From CBFHSD01 sp965658375 (lineage in GTDB: Bacteria; Bacteroidota; Bacteroidia; Flavobacteriales_G; Salibacteraceae): 64,000 bases of DNA. A model generated the notes under the pieces. The model saw only the letters and a list, made by a program, of their open reading frames with translations. It was not told the origin of the DNA and ran no database searches. A program made the position numbers and the translations under genes. Numbering within the stretch: the first letter of the stretch is position 1; each line of letters opens with the position of its first letter. The DNA lies in NCBI GenBank assembly GCA_965658375.1, contig CBFHSD010000005.1, positions 1-64,000 of the forward strand, read 5' to 3'. Positions 36,866-44,905 of this stretch are shown in pieces.

Positions 36866-36890
36866 GAATCATTCTTGAACTAAAGATCAC

Positions 36891-37595
36891 ATGTCAAAAC
36901 CTATTCTTATCTCAATAGCATTGTGTTTTAGTCTTTCGGCTTTTAGCCAGTCTAATGCGCCACAGTTTGATGCCAACATGAACCTAGCGGTTCCCATCAT
37001 TGAAAATGAATTTGCCGATTCATCACGAGCAGACCTTGTAGCTTTTGGTTTTGGTGGTGGGTTTACAACACCTGTTTTAAAAAGTCCTTTGCGCTGCGGT
37101 GTATCTTTCCGATACATGTGGCTTGGCGGAGATAGTCGCACTTTTGACGAGGTAGACGATCAAGGGTATAGCTACGAGCTAGAATCTAAAGTAAGTGGTT
37201 CTATGTCTCCTCTTCACCTCAATGCACGATTTGACCTGATACATTTTACCAAATTTGCAGTAACTCCTTATTTAGGCGGCTTTATGGGAATGCGCTTTTT
37301 TGGCACCAACAATAAAATTACCGTTGATTACGAAGATGGTTCTGAACCCACCATACACAACAACCGGCAATTGAGCGTTACTTCTAGCTACGGCTACGAA
37401 TTTGGATTACATGTAAGAGTAGTAGACCAACTGTTGATTGATGCCCGTTACGAACATGCCTATGGCGGATGGGCCAAATACATAGACCTAAAATCTATTG
37501 AAATAGATGACCAAGGAGAAGCCAGCTACTCAAGAAAAAACACTCGCACCGATGTGAGTATGTTTACCCTAGGAATAACGATATTGCTCGAGTAA
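36891..37595 (+). CDS. Small outer membrane beta-barrel protein
   Basis: The 234-residue protein has a signal peptide ending near LSAFSQ. The mature part is a series of amphipathic strands: FGFGGGFTTPVLK, CGVSFRYMWLGGDS, VTPYLGGFMGMRFFG, YGYEFGLHVRVVDQLLIDARYEHAYGG. The last is the penultimate hairpin, and the chain ends in a short aliphatic strand (TLGITILL). It resembles an OmpW/OmpA-type barrel of eight strands. No enzymatic motif is seen. It lies four bases before the aldose-epimerase-like gene, so they are probably co-transcribed. Confidence 0.65.
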   Translation: MSKPILISIALCFSLSAFSQSNAPQFDANMNLAVPIIENEFADSSRADLVAFGFGGGFTTPVLKSPLRCGVSFRYMWLGGDSRTFDEVDDQGYSYELESKVSGSMSPLHLNARFDLIHFTKFAVTPYLGGFMGMRFFGTNNKITVDYEDGSEPTIHNNRQLSVTSSYGYEFGLHVRVVDQLLIDARYEHAYGGWAKYIDLKSIEIDDQGEASYSRKNTRTDVSMFTLGITILLE

Positions 37596-37598
37596 GGT

Positions 37599-38480
37599 AT
37601 GCCTTACCTCCTCCAAAACAAACAGCTCAGTATTCATCTTGACCTTCCTTTTGAGGGTTATGCATCATCACGCTTTGATCAAACTGGTAAGATTTCTCGG
37701 GTTTATTTTCATGGTGTAGAACTTACGGGTAGTGAGTTGGGCGAACACAACAAAATTTCGAATAATGGGCGTGGCTTCTACAACGAATTTGGCATTGATA
37801 AAGCACTTGGATTTGAAGAGGCCAACGAAGGCGAATATTTCCACAAAATTGGTGTTGGCCTTTTGAAAAAAACTGGCAGTACTTATAATTTCAACACCCC
37901 ATATGCCATTCAAAAAGCCAAATTTTCACAGCAGCTAGAAGCGCACAAAGCTGTGTTTTATTGCAGCGCCCCGCTAGCACAAGGCTACGCATACAGCTTA
38001 AGCAAAGAAATTACCCTCAACAATAATGGGTTTAGCGCGCAGTACAGATTAGAAAATACAGGAGAAAAAACCATTGTGAGCGATGAGTACAACCACAACT
38101 TTATTGCCCTTCCAGCACACCACTCACAGCCGAATCTGCGTTTAAACTTTTCTTTTGATCTTGAACCAGAACACTTTATTGAAAACGTGAACCCTGATGG
38201 TGCGATAGCTTTTCATGCCGATACCATGCATGTGCAACATCCCGCACGAAAACCGTTCTTTTTTAGCGGCTTGCCAAACGGAAAATCCGTTTCTGCACAG
38301 TGGGAAATGCAGTTGTTAGAAAAAGGAATTGGTATCAAGGAGTATGGCAACTTCAAGACTTCTAAAATAAATGTGTGGGGATGGAGCCATGTGCTGAGCC
38401 CTGAGCTCTTTTTCACCTTTCAAATTGCTCCAGGCAAGGCCGTGCATTGGTCCAGGACTTGGGAGTTTTTTCAGGTATAA
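37599..38480 (+). CDS. Aldose 1-epimerase-like (galactose mutarotase fold) protein
   Basis: The 293-residue protein has the beta-sandwich pattern of galactose mutarotases: KISRVYFHGVELTG near the start, FYNEFGIDKALGF, and a later DEYNHNFIALPAHHS, where the histidine sits in the usual catalytic area. It ends KAVHWSRTWEFFQV. It has no signal peptide, so it is cytoplasmic. The match to the classic GalM catalytic pair is not exact, so it may be a non-catalytic or YeaD-like member. It follows a barrel gene by four bases. Confidence 0.65.
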   Translation: MPYLLQNKQLSIHLDLPFEGYASSRFDQTGKISRVYFHGVELTGSELGEHNKISNNGRGFYNEFGIDKALGFEEANEGEYFHKIGVGLLKKTGSTYNFNTPYAIQKAKFSQQLEAHKAVFYCSAPLAQGYAYSLSKEITLNNNGFSAQYRLENTGEKTIVSDEYNHNFIALPAHHSQPNLRLNFSFDLEPEHFIENVNPDGAIAFHADTMHVQHPARKPFFFSGLPNGKSVSAQWEMQLLEKGIGIKEYGNFKTSKINVWGWSHVLSPELFFTFQIAPGKAVHWSRTWEFFQV

Positions 38481-38834
38481 AAAAGTAGCTGTCTTTGCTT
38501 TTTGAAATGACTTACATTTCAGCTTTCAAACGATTTGAACACAACAGAAAACCTGAAGCGATTGATAGCAAAAACGGGTATAACACCCTAGGCAAACGAT
38601 CCCGAAAAAGGAACGTTTTTAAAAGTGATTTGTGAAACATGTTGTACGTCATGAAAAGACCTACCCTTCTTATTAAATCCCGAATGGATTTGAGCAGTTC
38701 TTGAGTAAGAAGAATGAAAGGAGCGAAAAACAACCTAAGACTGCTCTAGGAGTCATAATTCTAATGGTTCACAATAAAACCTGTACTTTTCTTGTAGATT
38801 GCCTAAAATATTGTCGCATTACAATAAACCTGAA
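38481..38834. other. Intergenic region, about 350 bases, without a recognised gene
   Basis: A 73-codon minus-strand frame (38733-38512) is present but has no family likeness, no RBS and runs into a low-complexity region. I see no hairpin terminator or RNA gene. The region before the next start (38835) is AT-rich. Confidence 0.5.
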
Positions 38835-39833
38835 ATGAAGCATACCCTATTTACAGTCTTGGCCAGTTTTTTTGTATGCATTGCGTACAGTCAAAACTCA
38901 GTTCATACAGAGAATTGCAGCGCCAATTGCAGCAGCGATTTCTGGACCATTAACCAAAACGGACACATTCAGCAATGGAACTTAAGCAATGGAACCATTC
39001 AAGGTGGTGACACCATTTTATCTGGTGGCGGAGAAAGTTTGAGTTATTGCGGAACCATGAGCACTCCAACCTTTTTTACTGCAGGAGGCTCAGAGCCCGA
39101 AGTAAGGTACTACGATTCAAACGCTGGGTGGACGAGCATTCCCAACTTTTTTGCTTACGACATGCTTGGAGGCCACCAGAATCATCATTACGCTACTCTT
39201 GTGGGAGCAGTGATTCAGCAACTTACTTATTGGGACGGAACACAGTTGGCTGTGATTGATTCTTTACACGGAGAATTTTTTGCTGGCGTGTGGGATATTG
39301 CCGTAGACACTTCAAGCCATGCATGGATCTTTACCGCTTCTTCACCCGGTTATTCCATTGACAGTTTAAAAGTGTACAATCAAAATGGAAAAGTGAATTC
39401 CTATTCCTTTACAGATACGCTAGATGCCTACGGTTCGTTCTTTCTAAACGACACCCTTTATGTGGGAACCTCACAAGACTCTATTTTCCCAATACTCATC
39501 AGTGGCAGCAGAGCCCAACTTGGAGGCGGAATTGCATTCCCAAATTCAAGTTTTACAGATATGGCCAGCTGTCAGGGTGCAGGAACAAGCAGTTCTGTTG
39601 TTGATTTTACATCAACAGAGCTGAAGGTATTCCCAAATCCAACATCCGACTATTTGACTATCCCTAGTGGAATAAAAAAGCAAAATATCAAGATCTACAA
39701 TGCTTCTGGGCAACCAATAGAACTTCAGTTGATCGGCAACACTGTAGATTTAAGTGAACAACCATCGGGAATGTATTTTCTAGAAATCAACTTAAAAAAC
39801 GGCTTGAACACCTACAAAGTGATGAAGTTTTAA
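38835..39833 (+). CDS. T9SS type A-sorted secreted protein
   Basis: The protein has 332 residues from MKHTLFTVLASFFVCIAYSQ, a clean signal peptide; the 12-codon extension upstream is not signal-like. The middle (WTINQNGHIQQWNLSNG, LSYCGTMSTPTFF, WDIAVDTSSHAWIFTAS) reads as a beta-propeller-like set of blades. The end is a type A sorting domain: LKVFPNPTSDYLTIPSG, an IYNASGQPIE strand, LSEQPSGMYFLEI and the final VMKF. No catalytic motif is seen. The gene is monocistronic. Confidence 0.8.
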   Translation: MKHTLFTVLASFFVCIAYSQNSVHTENCSANCSSDFWTINQNGHIQQWNLSNGTIQGGDTILSGGGESLSYCGTMSTPTFFTAGGSEPEVRYYDSNAGWTSIPNFFAYDMLGGHQNHHYATLVGAVIQQLTYWDGTQLAVIDSLHGEFFAGVWDIAVDTSSHAWIFTASSPGYSIDSLKVYNQNGKVNSYSFTDTLDAYGSFFLNDTLYVGTSQDSIFPILISGSRAQLGGGIAFPNSSFTDMASCQGAGTSSSVVDFTSTELKVFPNPTSDYLTIPSGIKKQNIKIYNASGQPIELQLIGNTVDLSEQPSGMYFLEINLKNGLNTYKVMKF

Positions 39834-39933
39834 GCACTCTCGAGGATCTCCAATTCTAAAAACATAAGTCCTTTTTCTACTTAAATTGCACTACATTTAA
39901 ATCCCTAAAAACACAGAAACATATCTTTTGACA

Positions 39934-40719
39934 ATGCACAAACTCATTGCTGTTTTATCCATAATCATTCTCCTTTCGGCATGCTCTAACGAAAAAATGG
40001 AGAAGAAAGGTTTTCAAATTCAAGAAATTGTAGAAGATGAAAAGGGGAATAAAATACTCGGACTCAAACTAGATTCATTGGGCTTTGAAACGAGACCCAG
40101 AAATGTGCTCCTCACGGCTCATCAAAACCACCGTCTTACTCCGATTTTCAAAGTCAACATACACAAGAAAACCAAACAGCCGTTTACAGGCAGTAATGCT
40201 TTTCATCGCGACTGGAATACATCTTATGATGCAGAAAATAATTGGCACCACAACTTCATGCCCGGCTTCTCTGCCCTGTATGGCTACAACATGGTCAATG
40301 TTTCGCATTATGATACCGAAACATTCACTCAAAACAGTTTTTTCGATTCTCCCGTACTCATCAGAACAGTCTACTACCCTGCTTTCTCTAAAGACACACT
40401 CAATGGCGAACCTATACGCAGAAGCTACTGCATGGTTTCTGCCTATGACGAAGACACCAACAAAGATGGATTCATCAATGCCAAAGATCTCAGGCGCTTT
40501 TACCACTTCAACCTCTACGGTCAAGTGCAAGGCAAGCTCATTCCAGAAAACTATTCTGTCATGAATTCTGAATACGATCGCGTAAACGATTTCATGTACG
40601 TTTTTGCAAAAGAAGATGTGAACAAGAATGGCCAAATGGAATACTCTGAGCCCACTACTATCTTCTGGATCGATTTAAAAGACCCCAATCAAGTTGGCAA
40701 GCAATTTGACCCGAGTTGA
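39934..40719 (+). CDS. Lipoprotein with EF-hand-like calcium loops
   Basis: The 261-residue protein has lipobox LLSAC at about residue 18. Two loops look like EF-hand or dockerin calcium sites: DEDTNKDGFINAKDLRRF (about 175) and DVNKNGQMEYSEP near the C-terminus. The middle has YNMVNVSHYDTETFTQN and IRTVYYPAFSKDT strands. It is probably an outer membrane lipoprotein. The next gene's start lies four bases after its stop, so the two are probably cotranscribed. Confidence 0.65.
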   Translation: MHKLIAVLSIIILLSACSNEKMEKKGFQIQEIVEDEKGNKILGLKLDSLGFETRPRNVLLTAHQNHRLTPIFKVNIHKKTKQPFTGSNAFHRDWNTSYDAENNWHHNFMPGFSALYGYNMVNVSHYDTETFTQNSFFDSPVLIRTVYYPAFSKDTLNGEPIRRSYCMVSAYDEDTNKDGFINAKDLRRFYHFNLYGQVQGKLIPENYSVMNSEYDRVNDFMYVFAKEDVNKNGQMEYSEPTTIFWIDLKDPNQVGKQFDPS

Positions 40720-40723
40720 TACA

Positions 40724-41956
40724 ATGAAAACCTTGAATCTCCCCTACTCAAAACTTCATTGCTTAAAGAGCCTTGCTCTCTGCTTTAACCTCCTCTTCAG
40801 CACCTGCATTTTTGCGCAATCTGACTTTGGTAAAGGTAGTCAAGAAGCGTTGAAACCCATTGTAAAATATTACCCCTTTTATGATGGAATACAAATGGTG
40901 GAGATAGACTACCTCACGGCTCACCAAAATAGAATCAACAGACTAGAGCAAGAACAACCTCGGGCCCTTTCTTGGAGTTCGGTTCTTGGCGCACCTCCAG
41001 AAAACGTCTATATCTTCAGAAACGAATTCAGCGTTCGTGTAAAACAGTACGGTAGGATCAAAGGAAATGTGAAAATTAAAAGTGTCGGCAAATCAAAAGA
41101 TCTTATTCGTCCGTACAGCCATTTCTCCCATCGTTTGGGAACCAGCTATGGGCTTTCACACATTCAAACAAGGTGTTATCCCTACTACCTCATAGGCAGA
41201 TCAGAAGAACAAACCTTAGGTTTGATTGATAGCTTAGGAAACTTAGCGCTAGATCAAGAATATCATCAGATTTATGCAAATCTTGAAGGTTCTATCATTA
41301 TTGCCAGAAAAGGAAAAACGTATGAATTGAGAGATCAAAACCTGCTGTTGAAATACGCTACCAACACCTACACCCTTAGCATCTCTCAAAACCATGCGAC
41401 TGTAAGCTTTTGTAAAGGAGACACCTGCGGATTGAAAGATAAAAATGGCAAAACCATTGTACCGTGTAAGTACAGCATCATTTGGCCATTTAATGCTGTT
41501 GGCCTCGCCAAAGTGCGAAACCCAAACTCCTTAGAAGGCTTTGTAGATAGCACAGGAAAAGAAGTGATAGAATGCAAATACCAAAACTTCGGGAAATTTA
41601 CGGAAGGCCTCATAGGCGCCCGACTGAACGGTAAAAGAGGATTTATTGATACCCAGGGAAAAACTGTGGTCCCCTTTAACTACGACCATGCTTTTTGGTT
41701 TGTAGATGGCTTGGCAAGAGTGTCTGTAAAAAAAGAGGGCGAGTACCATTTTGGCTATATAGATCGCCAAGGCAATGAAGTAATCCCGCTCATTTATGCC
41801 AATGCTACAGATTTTAAGGATGGAATTGCTGAGGTAAGAACCGATTTTGAAGGCCCTATTTTAATGACCACCAGTACCATTAGCAAGGACGAAAAAGCCA
41901 AAAGAAAAGGCCACTGGGTGCGCATAGATCAACAAGGGAACATCTTAAAAGATTGA
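40724..41956 (+). CDS. WG-repeat secreted protein
   Basis: The protein has 410 residues starting at 40724, with a signal peptide (FNLLFSTCIFAQS). Several WG-type repeats occupy the second half: CGLKDKNGKTIVPCKYS, GFVDSTGKEVIECKYQNF, RGFIDTQGKTVVPFNYDHA and FGYIDRQGNEVIPLIYAN. Each has the pattern G-x-ID-x-x-G-K-x-V/I-P-x-x-Y. These form a propeller or solenoid and are common in Bacteroidota envelope proteins. The first ~180 residues are unrecognised. Coupled to the EF-hand lipoprotein upstream. Confidence 0.75.
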   Translation: MKTLNLPYSKLHCLKSLALCFNLLFSTCIFAQSDFGKGSQEALKPIVKYYPFYDGIQMVEIDYLTAHQNRINRLEQEQPRALSWSSVLGAPPENVYIFRNEFSVRVKQYGRIKGNVKIKSVGKSKDLIRPYSHFSHRLGTSYGLSHIQTRCYPYYLIGRSEEQTLGLIDSLGNLALDQEYHQIYANLEGSIIIARKGKTYELRDQNLLLKYATNTYTLSISQNHATVSFCKGDTCGLKDKNGKTIVPCKYSIIWPFNAVGLAKVRNPNSLEGFVDSTGKEVIECKYQNFGKFTEGLIGARLNGKRGFIDTQGKTVVPFNYDHAFWFVDGLARVSVKKEGEYHFGYIDRQGNEVIPLIYANATDFKDGIAEVRTDFEGPILMTTSTISKDEKAKRKGHWVRIDQQGNILKD

Positions 41957-42004
41957 CCCATTTTTCTTTCAGCTCATCTGTTTTTCAAAAAAATCAACTC
42001 CCAC

Positions 42005-42034
42005 TGTAACATTTACATTTACTTGTCCGTCTCA
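42005..42034 (+). promoter_or_regulatory. ECF-type promoter of the sigma factor gene
   Basis: TGTAAC (42005-42010) and CGTCTCA (42028-42034) are separated by 17 bases. The same pair and spacing appear before the downstream barrel gene at 43631-43660, where TGTAACATT and CGTCTCACT agree over nine bases each. AAC in the -35 and CGTC in the -10 are known hallmarks of ECF promoters. The ATG is 20 bases further on. Confidence 0.75.
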
Positions 42035-42054
42035 CTTACATCTGCCCTAGATAA

Positions 42055-42540
42055 ATGACAGTTGCTGAATACAATACCTGTGCAAGAACGCACTCAGACA
42101 ATGTCTTTCGTTTTCTATTAAAGAACACGCAAGATGATGCTTGGGCGAGCGACTTGGTGCAAGACGCTTTTGAAAAACTGTGGCGTACACGAACAGAGAT
42201 TGCATTTGAAAAAGCGAAATCGTGGCTTTTCACTACCGCTTACAGAATGATGATAGATCAAATGAGACGCAAGCAAAAGCAAGGGCAATGGACAGATGAG
42301 TTTGAAGAAAAAGCAGGAGAAACATCTCAATATTCTGGGCTCTCTGAAATTTTAAACGAAGCCTTAGAGCGTTTGCCATCGGTTCAAAAGCAAGTCATTT
42401 TACTACGCGATTACGAAGGCTACGATTACAAAGAAATTGGAGAAATCACTTCCTTAAGTGAATCTCAAGTGAAGGTGTACATTTTTAGAGCACGAAAAAC
42501 ATTGAAAACCTACATAGGCAGTTTAGACCAAGTTATTTAA
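42055..42540 (+). CDS. ECF-family RNA polymerase sigma factor
   Basis: The 161-residue protein has sigma region 2 (NTQDDAWASDLVQDAFEKLW and the KAKSWLFTTAYRMMIDQMRR helix) and region 4 (LERLPSVQKQVILLRDYEG, YDYKEIGEITSLSESQVKVY). Regions 1 and 3 are absent, as in ECF sigma factors. It appears to autoregulate through the ECF-type promoter in front of it. Its TAA overlaps the next ATG by one base, so the downstream membrane protein is its likely anti-sigma partner. Confidence 0.92.
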   Translation: MTVAEYNTCARTHSDNVFRFLLKNTQDDAWASDLVQDAFEKLWRTRTEIAFEKAKSWLFTTAYRMMIDQMRRKQKQGQWTDEFEEKAGETSQYSGLSEILNEALERLPSVQKQVILLRDYEGYDYKEIGEITSLSESQVKVYIFRARKTLKTYIGSLDQVI

Positions 42541-43610
42541 TGAGTAAAGTAATCAACATATTCAACTACGAAGCATTTTACCTAGATGCTTTAGAGGGAA
42601 CACTCTCCAAAGAGTTGCTTTCTGAATTGAAGCGTTTTGCTCAGGCTCATCCAGAGTTGGATATTGATTTAAACTTGGAGTTACCGCAACTTTCGAAAAC
42701 AGAAAACAGCTTTGCTCATTCAAGCATCTTGAAAGAAGTAAGGCCTACAGCCCATATCAATGCTGAAAACATAGATGATGTTTTGGTGAAGCAAGTTGAA
42801 AAATTATTGACCGAAGACGAAGAAAAAGAGCTAATGCTTTTCCATCACGCCAACCCCTTGTTTCAAAAAGAAGCCGAACTCTACCAAGCAACCAAAATCA
42901 CAGTTGACACTAGCATTCAGTTTCAAGAAAAAAGTACTCTTATTCAATCGCGAGCCATTCCATTGTGGAAACAGCCAACGCTGCGTTGGGCCGCTGCGGC
43001 TGTGACCCTCATTTTCGTGCTTACCAACCTTCTTTCTCAAAAAGATCCCAGTCCAAGCATCGCCTCTACCGATACAACAAAAACCACAGAACAAAAAGCT
43101 ACCGAAACTCCAACTCAGGCGAACGTTCCTGAAACCACTGCCTTTGTAGAAAGTGAAGATGCTGCATCCATGAAACCAAGTAGGCTGCAAACTTCTGCAC
43201 CTAAACAAAAGAACACCACTCAAAGAGCAGCAAATGAAGCAGCCTTGAAAATTGAGGGTCAAGCACCCTTGTTGGCGAGCTTATCCGAACAACAATCTCA
43301 AATAACAGGAGAAACCTACCTGGTAGAAGCAAGCTTGATAGAAGAAGAACAAGCCAGTCTTTTTGATCAACTGGCCCAGCGTTTTAGCCTACCTAAGAAA
43401 CCCATTGTGGAACCTGTAGATAAGGTTGAATTGTGGTTAGCAAACAACTCTGCCATCATCAACCAACGGGTTGCGGAACAATTCAAATACGAAAAAACAA
43501 AGAACGACAGCGGCAATGTTATGGCTTGGTCTTTACGCATGGGGCCCTTATCACTAGAGCGATCCAAGTCAAATAAAAAAGTAGCATTCGCACCAAAAGA
43601 AGACCGTTAA
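42540..43610 (+). CDS. Putative membrane-bound anti-sigma factor
   Basis: The 356-residue protein has no signal peptide. The N-terminal ~145 residues (YLDALEGTLSKELLSELKRF and VEKLLTEDEEKELMLFHHAN, repeated helix-rich units) would be cytoplasmic. A single membrane helix (LRWAAAAVTLIFVLTNLL, ~150-167) follows, and the rest is a periplasmic Thr/Gln/Ala/Ser-rich region of low complexity. The layout and the one-base overlap with the sigma gene fit an anti-sigma factor, but it lacks an obvious zinc-binding (HxxxCxxC) ASD motif. The call is from position and topology. Confidence 0.6.
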   Translation: MSKVINIFNYEAFYLDALEGTLSKELLSELKRFAQAHPELDIDLNLELPQLSKTENSFAHSSILKEVRPTAHINAENIDDVLVKQVEKLLTEDEEKELMLFHHANPLFQKEAELYQATKITVDTSIQFQEKSTLIQSRAIPLWKQPTLRWAAAAVTLIFVLTNLLSQKDPSPSIASTDTTKTTEQKATETPTQANVPETTAFVESEDAASMKPSRLQTSAPKQKNTTQRAANEAALKIEGQAPLLASLSEQQSQITGETYLVEASLIEEEQASLFDQLAQRFSLPKKPIVEPVDKVELWLANNSAIINQRVAEQFKYEKTKNDSGNVMAWSLRMGPLSLERSKSNKKVAFAPKEDR

Positions 43611-43630
43611 TCAATCATTTTCACATTTTT

Positions 43631-43660
43631 TGTAACATTCTAAAAGAGCTTTTCGTCTCA
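43631..43660 (+). promoter_or_regulatory. ECF-type promoter of the beta-barrel gene
   Basis: TGTAAC (43631-43636) and CGTCTCA (43654-43660) have the same 17-base spacer and same flanks (ATT after, CT after) as the sigma gene promoter. The ATG at 43690 lies 29 bases downstream. This predicts that the ECF sigma drives this gene. Confidence 0.75.
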
Positions 43661-43689
43661 CTAATATCAAACAAGAAAAAATCTATCCT

Positions 43690-44790
43690 ATGAAAAAGAT
43701 TATCCTTTTAATATGTGCCATTACCCTAAGCGCAACAAGCTTTGCTCAGCCTACAGAAGAACAAAAGAAAGAAGCTGAATTAAAGGCGAGAGAAGAGGCA
43801 GCTGCTGCTAAAGAAGCCGAAGTGGAAAAAAGCATGGAAATGTTAGAGCAACGCATGAAAGAAATGGAAGCTCAAATGAAAACCATGGAAAAAGAAGCTA
43901 CCGAAAAGGCGAAAAAAGCGGAAGAGGCAGCCGAAGGAGCAGAAATTCCAGAAGTGCCAGAGATCCCAGAAATCCCAGAAACACCTGAGACTCCAGAAGT
44001 GGAAGAAGAAGGAGACACAACCCGCATTAAATGGGGCAACAACACCATGGAAGTCATAGAAAAAGACGATGATGTTGAAATACTGACTTACAGCGATTCA
44101 AAATTGAAAACAGCTTCTTCAGGAAATCAAACCATTAGTTTATTCCAACAAGGAAGAAACCGAGTATTCAACGGCTTCGAATTCGGGTTCAGCACCATAA
44201 GCTACACCGAAAATGAGTTAGACACAGACGTTCCTGCAGGCTTAGAGTGGACAGAAGTTAATACAGCAAACTCTATCAACTGGGCGCTGAATTTCCTTGA
44301 AGCTGATATCCGCATCATCAATGAATATGTAAAGTTTAGTACTGGTTTGGGCTACAACGTGAAAAACTTCTCCTTAAGAAACGACTCAACAGTAACAAAA
44401 ATGAATGATCAAGTTATTGGTATAGACGAAGGCCTTGACTACGAAAGGAACCGATTGAGAACAGCGTACATTACGGTTCCTGCTATTATTCACTTCCACA
44501 CCAATAAAAACCCAGAAAAAGCTTTCCATATTGGAGCAGGTGTTGTTGGTGGCATGCAGGTTTTCCAAACCTATAAAACCAAGACCCATATTGATGGACA
44601 AAAATTTAAGACAAAAACAACAGGGAGCTGGAACACCAATAGTTTCATCTTAGATGCAAAGGCTATGATTGGTTTTGCTGGAGTAAACGTTTATGCAAAC
44701 TACAGCCTAACACCATTGTTCGAGGACAACAGAGGACCAGAGATGTATCCTGTGAGCTTTGGGATTAGCTTCATCAACAATTACAATTAA
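43690..44790 (+). CDS. Outer membrane beta-barrel with periplasmic coiled coil and Pro-rich linker
   Basis: The 366-residue protein has a signal peptide (LLICAITLSATSFAQ), then a charged coiled coil (about 20-80, many EAA/KAE units). A proline-rich spacer of EIPEVPEIPEIPETPETPEV type comes at ~85-110, followed by a barrel from ~150 on (FGFSTISYTENELDT, INWALNFLEADIRII, HIGAGVVGGMQVFQTYKT and the final YPVSFGISFINNYN). The coiled coil may reach toward the peptidoglycan. It is a predicted target of the upstream ECF sigma. Function unknown; the layout suggests envelope stabilisation. Confidence 0.7.
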   Translation: MKKIILLICAITLSATSFAQPTEEQKKEAELKAREEAAAAKEAEVEKSMEMLEQRMKEMEAQMKTMEKEATEKAKKAEEAAEGAEIPEVPEIPEIPETPETPEVEEEGDTTRIKWGNNTMEVIEKDDDVEILTYSDSKLKTASSGNQTISLFQQGRNRVFNGFEFGFSTISYTENELDTDVPAGLEWTEVNTANSINWALNFLEADIRIINEYVKFSTGLGYNVKNFSLRNDSTVTKMNDQVIGIDEGLDYERNRLRTAYITVPAIIHFHTNKNPEKAFHIGAGVVGGMQVFQTYKTKTHIDGQKFKTKTTGSWNTNSFILDAKAMIGFAGVNVYANYSLTPLFEDNRGPEMYPVSFGISFINNYN

Positions 44791-44818
44791 TAGGCAGCTA
44801 TTGATTTTATTTCGGCAG

Positions 44819-44847
44819 AAGCCCCGAGAATTCTCGGGGCTTTTTTG
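44819..44847 (+). terminator. Terminator after the sigma/anti-sigma/barrel module
   Basis: AAGCCCCGAGAA and TTCTCGGGGCTT form a perfect 12-base stem (44819-44842) followed by a T-run (to 44846). It ends the barrel gene transcript. Confidence 0.92.
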
Positions 44848-44905
44848 CGTTTAGGTTCTTCATTCGAGGGGATAAATATTACTTTTACAAGCCAATTTGA
44901 ACAGC

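Noticed and set aside
36831..36880. Possible ECF-type site near TTGTTACACG before the barrel gene at 36891
   Set aside because: The TGTAAC-like piece is on the wrong strand and no CGTC follows at 17 bases; a TAnnTTTG element explains the start better.
38512..38733. 73-codon minus-strand frame in the gap before the type A protein
   Set aside because: No RBS, no promoter, no family likeness. Possibly a membrane peptide, but too little support.
40075..40635. 186-codon minus-strand frame
   Set aside because: Antisense to the EF-hand lipoprotein gene, which has a lipobox and clear calcium loops; the minus-strand product has no signal or family motif.
42831..43262. 143-codon minus-strand frame
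   Set aside because: Antisense to the anti-sigma candidate; Phe/Cys/Gly-rich mirror frame with no start context.
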